Below the pieces are notes generated by a model, which saw nothing but the letters and a program-made list of their open reading frames with translations, had not been told where the DNA came from and made no database searches. A stretch of 64,000 bases of DNA from Hedera helix (Eukaryota > Streptophyta > Magnoliopsida > Apiales > Araliaceae), in NCBI GenBank assembly GCA_947179155.2, contig OX359283.1, forward strand, positions 8,246,264 to 8,310,263, read 5' to 3'. Positions within the stretch are counted from its first letter, which is position 1, and the number at the start of each line of letters is the position of its first letter. The translations under genes and the position numbers were made by a program. Below, piece by piece: positions 55,029-64,000 of the stretch.

Positions 55029-58000
55029 GACCCCGAATTTATGAAATACAAAATTTAATTTTTCTTCATATATATTTTTCCTAAAACAGTAAATGGTTAA
55101 ATTGACAAAATTGAAAGTTAAGGATGTTATGTGTAAATTTTATTTTGTCGGACAATATTCTTTTTGTCGGGGAATATTCGTTTTGTCGGGGAATATTCGG
55201 GCCGTACGACGGCGCCGAAATAACTAATTATTGGTGGAGCCCACAACGGAATAATTGTCGGATATAGAAAACGACAGAAGTAACCTTTTTAAATAAAAAT
55301 AGTCAACGGTGTTAACTGTTAAAATACTGGTGATAAAAGAATAGTAGCATACGGTAATTTATGGTATTTTATTGTGGCACACGGTATTCTACAGTAGCAC
55401 ACGGTATTGCACAGTGTCTCATATTATTGACACCGTAACTGTTACGCATCATTTCATCAATAATTGTCACTGCATAATATTTTATATTATCAATTCAATT
55501 ATTGTTGCTACACAGTATTTTGCATTATTGATTCAATAATTGTCATTACACTGTATTTCATATCATCGAGTCAATAATTGTTGGTGCACTGTAGTTTAAA
55601 ATTATTGAATCTAATAATTGTCACAGTAGCAAATATACTGTAATTTATATTATTAAATTAATAAAAATATGTAACGTGTTTCTTACATTATTGTGGTAAC
55701 ATTATTTTATATGTTGGACTCACAGGAAGAATAAATAAATAAATAAATAAATAAAATAATTAATTTTACTATTTGAAATAGTAACGTGAATAGTGACGTG
55801 AATAATAACGTGAATAGTAAGTGAATAGTAAGAAACATGTGGGACCCACTGTGGGGCCCACACGAAATGTGAGAAATGTGTTTGCTGGGAATGGGTTGGT
55901 GGAGGCTGCGCAGCAGCCTCTGCTGAATTTTTTTTCTGTTCACCTACCACGCATAGTAACTTATTTTCTCCTATAAATAGCTTGCTCAGCTGAATAGAAA
56001 AATCACACCTAAAACATAAAATTTTTCTATAAGAATTTTATGAGTTTTCTCTGAGAATAGTAAGGTTATTTTGAGAGTTTGAAAGCCAAAAGGAGTGCAG
56101 GAATTTTTCAAGTAAGTCTTTTATTAAAGAGTAGTAATTTTATAAATTCCTATTTTTCACGGTATTCACAAATCTTCCTTTAGAAGACTCTTCTTTAAGA
56201 AGATTCATTTTTAAAAGCTTTCTTTGGAAGATTTATTTTGGAATATTATTTTTAAAACTATTTAAAAGTAGTTATATTATACTACAAAAATTATGTTAAA
56301 TATATATAATTTTGATAATTCATATTATACGAGTTATCATACACTTTGAAATTTATATGTGGAAATTACTAATTTTATTATAAAAATATAGGTTGATCAA
56401 TCTCATTTAAATCAATATCCAGTCACGTGTTAAGGTAAGGAATACCATTCATTTCATATTCTAACTTACTACGGTAAGGGGTATCATTCTTTTCATCATC
56501 ATAAATGGATATTATTTTCTTTATTACTTGAAGGGATTATCATTCTTTGATTCTCGAAAATAATAACGTTTCTTTCTTGTGCCATTTACTTCCATGTATT
56601 AAATTGTGGGAATAACCTTACGGCGCGGTTTACCGCCTGTTGGTGAATAACCTTTTGTATTCATTCCTTATTAATCTTTGAGAATAACCTTACGGTGCGG
56701 ATTATCGCCTGTTTGGTGAATAACTCTTCGTATTCAAATTGATGGGAATAACCTTACGGCGCGGATTATCGCCTGTTTGGTGAATAACTATTCGTATTCA
56801 AATTGATGGGAATAACCTTACGGTGCGGATTATCGCCTGTTGGTGAATAACCCTTTTTATTTGTCTCGTGTGGAAATAATTTGTCTACACGAATTATCAC
56901 ATGACACTTTTATTCCATATTCGTAAGTGATATCATTTTCCTTTATACTCATAAGGGATACCATCTTTTTCATCTTCCATTATTCAAACTTACTATGGTA
57001 AGGGATATTAATTTTCTTCACCTTTTGTTAATCAAACCTGCTACGGTAAGGGATATTATTTTCTTTCATACTCCTAAATCGAAACTTATTATGGAACTAT
57101 TGCTTCTATAATTCCTGAAAATATTATATGTTCCATAATAGTTGAACTTCATTATTTCAACTGAACCTTCCTATTTACGTGAACCTTTCTATTGAACTGT
57201 AACCGTTATTCTGAACTGTGGATCTTGAATATCATTTTTAAATTTCACTCCACATCATGTTGGCAATTTGGACATTATTTGAATCTGCACAAAGTAAACT
57301 TCTGATACTTATTGTTTATCCTGTTCTTCTGTTCATCATTTGTATCACTGTTATTTGTATTAATCATCAAAAATCAAGCTGTTGTGAATATCTGTGGCCG
57401 GGGGCACAGATGTGATATAATTGTTGAACAGATGATAGGTTAAAGGCGATATACTAGGTTAAAGGCGATACATCTGTTCGGTGTCTTTTATGGCACGTGG
57501 TGAATGTTCTCTTTGGCCCGTAGTGCAAAGATGAACTGTTGGTTGGTATGATTATGACCAAAGGCTGAATCTGGTATAATCATGACCGTTGGTGCTTTAT
57601 TGAATATCTTTGGCCCGTAGTGCAAAGATGAACTGTTGATTGGTATGATTATTACCAAAGGCTGAATCTGGTATAATCATGACCGTTGGTGTTATATTAA
57701 ATGTCTTTGGCCCGTAGTGCAAATATGAACTGTTGATCTGCATGATTATGATCAGGAACTGTGAATTTTTATTATCATGACTAATGGTATTTCAGATGAT
57801 AAAAGTTGATGATATTTTTACAAAAAAGAGAAGCGAGTGGACATTATAGTCTGCATTATTCTTCTAATAGATTGCTCATTCCGCTGCTATTATTGATCTG
57901 AACGTTGTTTAAGAATTTAACTACAGTTTTTTATATAAACCTTGTAGTCTATTGTATTCTATCAAGAACTCAACTGTTGAAGGCTAATGATAATTTATTC

Positions 58001-58303
58001 GTCATTATCTTAGTCATGATATTTCTTACTGGGCTATTTGAGCTCACCCTTTCTTTTCGTTCCATTGTTTTTCAACAGGAGATGAGAACGTAACGGGGTC
58101 TAGCCGGGGAATGGAGTGAGAGTGCGGGGATAGCTATCATAGTCTTCACGTGTTATAAAATAGTGTGGCAATAATAATGAAGACTTAGTTGTGTTGTATT
58201 ATCCACTGTATTGTTGTACGTTGTATTTCATTGTAATAATTTTGTTGTAGTCTTTTGACGACTCAAGTTTGGGCTGTGTGGGCTCAGATTTGGGGGCGTC
58301 ACA
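55024..58303 (+). mobile_element. Element D 3' LTR
   Basis: 3280 bp. Differs from the 5' LTR by an 8-bp longer AATA microsatellite near 55735 and few single bases. All promoter and repeat features recur. TSD GAAGG follows at 58304-58308. Confidence 0.96.
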
Positions 58304-58308
58304 GAAGG

Positions 58309-58573
58309 AGCTCTTCTGATCTATAATAACCAATGGCACTACAGTAAAAACACGTGTCCTAAAGATGATCAATCTGATTGATCAATTAGGACACCTAGGT
58401 TTTGTCAAGGATTGAGAGTTGAGTCAAGATTCGATTTTGCAGTCACTCATTGACTCTAATTCACAATTTGTTGTGAACTTTAACATTAATAAGCTTGAAG
58501 TCAGTTTACCTGATTTGGTTAAATATGTTGAATAAGTTGAGAGTCACTTTCCTTCCAAGAAAGACCAAAACTT
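58309..58573 (+). pseudogene. gag: Copia element H gag, second part
   Basis: Resumes after the D element as ELF, with VKTRVLKMINLIDQLGHLGF, a TGA, then ILQSLIDSNSQFVVNFNINK, LEVSLPDLVKYVE, a TAA and SHFPSKK. This is the classic C-terminal half of plant copia gag (VLKMIxLIxxLxxLGFxxD...LQSLPxSxxQFVxNFxMNKLExxLPEL). At least three stops make it a pseudogene. It is cut at 58573 by LTR B', and the zinc knuckle and pol are not in the window. Confidence 0.9.
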
Positions 58574-60343
58574 TGTGAGGATCCGAATTTTCAGGATTTC
58601 CTTAATAATATTAAATAAGAATTTAATTGATAAAATTATCAAGATTGTTTAAATTAATTATTATTTTATGTGATTTAAGGTATGTAAGAGAATTTAATTA
58701 GTAAATTAAATCTGTGCAGAGATTATGATAAATGGTACTGAATTTAAGTAATTGAAAAGTAAATAAATTGTTTAAAGACAATTTATTAAGAATAAGAGAA
58801 ATTTCAGGTAAATGTACAATAAATTGTACAATTTAGTTGTTAATGAAATGCAGAAATTATGATTTAGTTGAGGTTATGTGGTAATGTGAGATATATGAAA
58901 TTAGATATGTATATATATACATTTGTATATATATATATATATATAAATGTATATGTTTAATTGTGATAATTATAAATTTCATTAATTATGAGAATTAAGA
59001 GATTAATAATTAAATTAATCCAAAGTTAAATAAAAGTGAATGAGAAAGTTGGTAAAATTAGAAATATTGATTGTTTAATTAATCAATAATTATGGTGAAG
59101 GTTTAGAAATTATTTAAGAGGAGGAAAGAATTTTATAAATTATATACTAATAAAGTATATAATTTATATAAGAAAATTAAAGTAAAAGAGTAATGGAAAA
59201 ATATTTATATAAATTATAGAAGACTTATTATATAATTTATATAAGATGATTAAATTAATGAAATGATTAATAAATGTATAATTTTGGTTATGCAATTAAT
59301 TGATGATTATGGGAAAATTTAAGAAATTATTTAAGAAAGGAGAATGTAAATATATAAATTATATATTATTAAATTATATAATTTATATATAAAGAAATCA
59401 ATGTTAAATGATAAAGAAATGGGAAAATAAATGAGGAAAAAGAAAGGTTTTAAATTATTAAAAATTATGTTTATGTATAATGGAAATATTATGACTTTTA
59501 TGAAGAATAATATTTCGAAAACGTGAACATGTTAGTGTAACAATGTTGTTCAAGTAACAAAGTGAAAAATTACAAAAAATAATTTTTATAAGTTATATGA
59601 ATTATTTTATGAATTTTGGAGGTATAAATTACCTCATATAATTACATGCATGTCATTATGCGTGTACAAAATTTGTCAAGTAAAATACTGAAAAAGGTAT
59701 TAATATTATTTATAAATCATATTGTGATTTTTGGTGAATTAAAATAAATATTTTATATACATTATATAAAATATTTATTAGACGATATAATTACGTAATG
59801 TATAAAAATAATTAATTTTTTTGCATGAGTGATTTTTGTGGAACGTCCGAGAGAATTGGCCTAAGTCGGTGGACATGAAGAGTGGTTAAAAATTAATTAA
59901 CATGAAAACTCTCTCTTTTCTCTCCTCTCCACCAAAAGTCACCATCTCCACCACCGTGAACCACCATGGCTATCAAGAGAGGGAAGAAGGAATTTTGGTG
60001 TCTTCAAGGAAAGAAATCAAGCTTTGGTAGGTATAATAATGTAATTATTTGATTTATTTGTAATTATGAATGATAAATTATTATTGTGGAAAATTAGAAA
60101 GTAATTAGAATAATTATTCTAAATAATTTTTGGATGTTTATCTATGGGTTATATGATTTTTTTGGAACAATTTTGTTGGGAAAATTTGGAGCAAACTGGT
60201 GATTTTTGGATAAGTTGGTACACTGTTATGGCTAAGGAAGAAGAAGAAATAAAAAGGGCTACCGCGCATAGCGCGACAGCCATTTTTTTTCCGGAATGTG
60301 GCATAAAACGACGGCGTTTTGGAGCGTTTAGGGCAGGCCGCGC
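58574..60343 (+). mobile_element. LTR B', first part of a B-related LTR
   Basis: Starts TGTGAGGATCC like element B and follows it at clearly lower identity to about 60010, then differs. It contains the same AT-palindrome region, and CACCACCGTGAACCACCATGG with a short ORF at 59966. Its end is CG-rich (GCGCATAGCGCGACAG near 60263 and AAAACGACGGCGTTTT near 60304). LTR C interrupts it at 60344. Confidence 0.88.
59966..60026 (+). CDS. LTR B' short ORF ending at a donor-like site
   Basis: The ATG at 59966 opens MAIKRGKKEFWCLQGKKSSF and reaches TTTG|GTAGGT at 60026/60027 in phase 1, the same donor-like motif and phase as in LTR A (TTTG|GTAGGA). The matching second exon would lie beyond the insertion of C. 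In element B the same region has an early stop (ATGGCCACCACAAGAGAATAG starting near 5641 in its 5' LTR), so the ORF is not kept there. Confidence 0.4.
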
Positions 60344-61320
60344 TGTAATGTCCTAGAATTTTTACGTCATTATTAATTAAATTATTAATTTAAATTCTAA
60401 CGAGTTAGTTTTACGAGATTATTTAAATCTTTTTATGTGATTAATTAATTACGTAATTAAATAATTATGTAATTAATTACTAGAATTAATTAAAGGGGGT
60501 CACTAATATGTTATTAAATTAGTGAACAAACCCTAAAGTTTTAATATCAAAATAATTGATAAATTTCCTATTAATTAAATATTCAATTAAATTGAATATA
60601 ATGAGTTAATTAAATATAATAAATTAATTAATATGATTATTAATTAATGTAAATAATGTGAAATATTAATAATAATATTTATTAGTTCATTTAGTAATTT
60701 AATACTAATGGGTTAGAATATTTAATTATTTATTTAATCATGGATTGAATAATTAATGTGTAAATTATTAAATTAGTCCAACATGGGTCAATTAGTAGCC
60801 CAAGTGAAGAATAATAAAATTTGACAAATTAGTAGCCCAAATAATTTAATAGAAGCCCAATTGATATTTTAAATAAAACCCAATACTTGACCCATTTGGA
60901 AAAACAATTATATAACTTATTAATTATTAAAAAGTGAGCTTGTGACAATCATTTTGGGACAAGAATGAAGTCCATCAGCCGACCATGTTGGGAGAAGAGA
61001 GAGAAAAAAATTGATTTTGTTTTTATTTTAGTTTATTTTTCATTTATTTAAATAATGGATTGCTTGTTTGATTTTTCAAGTGCATGGACCATTCATCTTT
61101 TCACCTAATGTGTCATTTAACCCATTCCTTGTGTAAGTTGTCATCTAGGGGCATGGTGACTCATAGAGACAATTATGTGTATCTATTAGTTTTTTCAAGT
61201 ATACTTGAAATGGTAGATACACTTCATTTTATTTTTCAAGCAAAATAGAGCTAGAGAGAGTTTGAGAGCAAAGTATTTTGAGAGAGAGCAAGAGAAGGAG
61301 AAGGAGTTCTAAGCTAGTTC

Positions 61321-61379
61321 ATGTCATCTTCTTTCACCACTTATTTTGGAAGAAAAAGGAAGATAGCCATTAAATCAAG
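61321..61379 (+). CDS. LTR C conserved short ORF, first exon of a putative LTR peptide
   Basis: MSSSFTTYFGRKRKIAIKS, followed by AAG|GTAATT, a good donor (61380). The N-terminus matches the LTR A peptide while the codons differ mostly at third positions. The TTTG|GTAGG donor of LTR A is changed here (TTTGGAAGA), so C would splice further downstream, in phase 2. That phase does not fit the KGKGK frame of its own tail, so either the donor differs or the two ORFs are separate. Confidence 0.5.
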
Positions 61380-61894
61380 GTAATTGTTATTCTAAATCTA
61401 ATTTTTGTTTTAAATTAAATAAACTAACATGTGTGTATAAATATGTTAATATAGTTAATAATGTGTGGTAGTAATATTTATGCCATGCTTGAGTTTAATA
61501 TGCTTGGTTTGTATTTTGATATATTTTATATGCTAAAATATGTGTTTAGAAGTGTATAAACAAGTCTTGAAATTTATGACCAAAAATATTTTTATAAACC
61601 TTAGGTTTAATGTTATAATATTATAGAACATTAAATCATGAGAAAAAGAAAGTTTGAATCACTCAAAATGGAGTTATACACAAAAAGTTATGATTTGTGG
61701 TAGTTTATGTGATGTAAAAATTTTTATAAGAAAAGAATGATATTAAATCATGAAAAATTAAATTTTCATGTTATAAATTGATATTAAGTTATTGGTAATT
61801 TTTTTTTGGATTTTTATTGAGAATTTAAAGCTTACTTGATGGTATAATTTTTATTAAGTGTGTATTACCGGACACTGTTCACATTCTGCTAAAG

Positions 61895-62075
61895 AAAAAA
61901 AAAAAAAAAAAAAAAAAGTACGCGCAATGCGCGGCTGAAAAACGCGGAGCCAAACGACGTCGTTTGATGCCGGTAAAGTTACTCCGCGCGCGTATGCGCG
62001 GAAGCCGTCTTCGTCTTCTCAAAACGGCACCGTTTTTGGCCACTCTTAACGTTTGCACGCGCAATGCGCGGTAAT
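61895..62075. repeat. CG-rich palindromes in LTR C
   Basis: After an A23 run come three GCGCAATGCGC or GCGTATGCGC palindromes (near 61922, 61989 and 62060), the 14-bp perfect palindrome AAACGACGTCGTTT (near 61953) and AAAACGGCACCGTTTT (near 62020). This CpG island lies in an otherwise AT-rich LTR. LTR B' has related elements at 60263-60320. Confidence 0.8.
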
Positions 62076-62279
62076 CAGATTTTGGCGGAAATTACAATTC
62101 TGCCCCTCCGTGTTTTTCTCGGCGAAATTACTATCTTGCCCTCGAACCAGTTTTTAACTTATTTACAGAAATGCCATCCGGGTTAAATTTAATTAATTTA
62201 AATATTTAAAAACTAATTTAAAATTATAACAAAAATAATAATAATACAAAAATGATATTGGGGAGGATATTTTTCATTA

Positions 62280-62960
62280 AGTTTAATATTTAAATATTTT
62301 AAATATTAATCTAGTTAGCTAAATCATGGTTAAGTTAAATAAATTATTAGTTATTTATTATTTAAAATGTTAATAATAAATAAAGGTGATAAATTAGCAA
62401 TTATTATTTAATTCCAATTAAATAATAATTAAAGAGAGATAAATATTTATAAATTAACTATTTATTATTTAAATATTATTAAATAATAAATAAGGATAAT
62501 TAAGTAATTAATTATTATTTAATTAACATTAAATAATGATTAAGGGAAATTAAGTTATTTAATTTAAATAATAAATAAGGATAAATAAATTAGATTTTAT
62601 TTAATCTTAAACAATAATTAAAAATAATTAAATAATTAATTATTATTTAATTGGCATTAAATAATAATTAAAGAGGATTAAAATTAGTAAACTATTATTT
62701 AATTTCCTTAAATTAAATAATAAGTGAGGTTAATTAATTAATTAATTATTAGTTGATTAATATTAAATTAAAGAAGGTTAAAATTAAATCAATAATTATT
62801 TATTATTTAATTATTATTAAATAATAAGTAAGTACAATTAGTTATTATTTATTTTAAATAATAACTAGAGTTAATTAATTAAATTCTATTTAACCAAGAT
62901 TAAATAGTAATTAAATAGAGATTGAGTTAATAAAATAAATTAGATTTAATTATGCTTTAA
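62280..62960 (+). repeat. AT-rich degenerate repeats of LTR C
   Basis: Irregular repeats of ATTAATTATTATTTAATT...TTAAATAATAATTAA, each with hairpin symmetry. They occupy the place of the hairpin array in LTR A but have a different unit. Confidence 0.75.
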
Positions 62961-63849
62961 TTAAACAATTGTAATCAGTTGTTTAAGGGTGTAATAAGTG
63001 TCCAACACTTAAGAAAAATATTTCTAACTTATTAAATTATCAACCTAATATGATTGAGGGTCTATAAGGTTAATAATATTGTTTTGACTAATGTAATTTA
63101 TGTGTTAGTACTTATGTGATAGATAAATACCTTAGTGAGCGTATAGTTGTGCAAATACGCTGTACTAATTATTAGACCAACTTTATTAATGTTAGGTCTT
63201 TCAAAGCCAGTTAGTTAAAGCTAGACATGTATTGTAGCTGAGCAGACAGGCAAGTTCCTTATCTCTAAACTCATTTCATTGAGCAAATTATTTATCTAAG
63301 CTTGAACTGTTATTTCCAAGCATGTTTTGAGTGGTTTAATTACTTTACAATTATTCCACATCAATATTATTGTTATTCGCACTTATTGCACTTGATATCG
63401 TACAGTCATTGACTTGTACTTAATTATTGTTCTATTGTTTAAAGAACTGTTCAAAGTAGGTCTAAGCCATTGTTCGGCTAGACATTTATGTTAAAGATTT
63501 TAAAAGCTATCCAAATCATTGAAGATGCGGATTCTTAAACTATTATGAACACCCCTTGATTATAGGGGAGTACCCTGTATCTAATATCATGTACAAAAAA
63601 ATACGGAAATTAAATGTTATGCATACACATATTGTACTGAGGCTGATCCCCTCGGGTATATATTTCTGGTAGTAACCATTGGGTCAATCTGCTATTGACT
63701 CCAGTGGATATTTATAGTTCACAGTCTATTTGACTATCCTAATTTTAAGAGCAAATTATTATTCCTGCTTATGTTATTCACATTATTTAATTGTTCATCT
63801 ATTCCTTTTCATTCATGATATATTATTCATTGTTGTTATTTAAACTTGT

Positions 63850-63948
63850 TGAGCAAACTAGTTGCTCACTCTTGCTATATCATGAAACCTTATTGCAGTG
63901 CAACCCGAGACTTCGGGAAAGAACAAGGGTAAAGGAAAGATGAAGTGA
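63850..63948 (+). CDS. LTR C hairpin, acceptor and Lys/Gly-rich tail exon
   Basis: TGAGC (63850) and GCTCA (ending 63868) flank a loop. TTATTGCAG ends at 63898. From the third base on the frame reads QPETSGKNKGKGKMK and stops with TGA (63946-63948). It is homologous to the tail in LTR A, with mainly synonymous differences. Confidence 0.5.
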
Positions 63949-64000
63949 TAGACTTCGAGATGCAGCCTTGTAGTTAAATAAATTAATTGTTATGTAATAT

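Larger units (their letters stand above)
35985..58303 (+). mobile_element. Element D: Ty3/gypsy chromovirus with nested element G; RT deleted
   Basis: Complete LTR pair (35985-39256 and 55024-58303) with TSD GAAGG, PBS, an unusual first ORF, protease, RNase H, integrase and PPT. The internal part is split by element G at 42277-54499. The reverse transcriptase core is missing and the protease triad is altered, so this copy could only move with help. The LTRs are about 3.27 kb and almost identical by eye, so it is young. The same family left an LTR at 1-2972 and a solo LTR at 17928-21177. The integrase tail (VKVLWRN...EEMTWE) is chromovirus-like, as in element A. Confidence 0.95.
60344..64000 (+). 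mobile_element. LTR C, A-related LTR running past the window end
   Basis: Starts TGTAATGTCCTAG (compare TGTAATGACCACG in LTR A) after CGCGC (60339-60343), its presumed left TSD. The order of modules is that of LTR A: U3, GA-rich leader with a conserved ATG ORF (61321), poly(A) and CG-rich palindromes (61895-62075), a long AT-rich stretch of ATTAAATAATAATTAA-type repeats (62280-62960), GGCAAGTTCC near 63250, the GTCTAAGC hairpin (63460-63483), the TGAGC hairpin (63850-63868) and the KGKGK tail (63899-63948). It is at least 3657 bp long and its end was not reached. Confidence 0.88.

Noticed and set aside
59890..60360. Possible host exon around ATGGCTATCAAGAGAGG and the CG-rich tail
   Set aside because: The upstream 1.3 kb aligns with LTR B, so this is LTR sequence. 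There is no similarity to a host protein.

Overview
The window looks like repeat-rich, probably heterochromatic nuclear DNA of a flowering plant. I see no host gene, rRNA or tRNA gene. Nearly every base can be assigned to LTR retrotransposons inserted into one another. The evidence is TG...CA LTR ends, 5-bp target-site duplications (TSDs), tRNA-type primer binding sites (PBS), polypurine tracts (PPT) and gag/pol domains of plant Ty3/gypsy (Tekay/Del-like chromovirus, Tat/Ogre-like, Athila-like) and Ty1/copia type. The exact species cannot be read from the sequence.

Layout, using letters for families. Family A (2973-25280, + strand) is a chromovirus with 3.3 kb LTRs, an acidic coiled-coil ORF and one gag-pol frame now broken by stops. 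It carries three later insertions: a family D LTR (1-2972, cut by the window edge) and the non-autonomous element B (4225-11974, TSD AACCC) in its 5' LTR, and a solo D LTR (17928-21177, TSD CTCAG) inside its integrase. A itself sits in an old LTR, E (25281-26559). Next comes a decayed relative, F (LTR, PBS, acidic ORF remnant, 26560-28572). F is interrupted by the 3' part of a minus-strand Athila-like element (28573-31888). That element is interrupted by a Ty1/copia element H (LTR 31889-33714, gag 35831-35984 and 58309-58573). H is interrupted by a full-length D element (35985-58303, TSD GAAGG), which is interrupted in its integrase by a complete Tat/Ogre-like gag-only element G (42277-54499, TSD AGCGC). 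After the last piece of H comes a B-related LTR (B', 58574-60343), interrupted by an A-related LTR, C (60344 to the window end).

None of the elements appears autonomous. A has gag-pol stops and a frameshift, D has lost the reverse transcriptase domain and its protease triad is altered, B has no coding domain, and G keeps only a duplicated gag C-terminal module. D, B and G nevertheless have near-identical LTR pairs and intact TSDs, so they were probably mobilised recently by partners elsewhere.

The most interesting signal is inside the LTRs. Families A and C encode the same short peptide start (MSSS[Y/F]TTYFG) downstream of the promoter region, and the same lysine/glycine-rich tail (PE[S/T]S...KGKGK) after a CAG acceptor-like site about 2 kb further on. 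The codons differ almost only at synonymous positions. All of the A/B/C/E/F LTRs share a TGAGC...GCTCA hairpin before that CAG, and D has a variant of it. A, C, F and the interior of B also share a GTCTAAGC...GGCTAGAC hairpin. This suggests that these long LTRs are self-contained transcription units with an intron and a conserved micropeptide.
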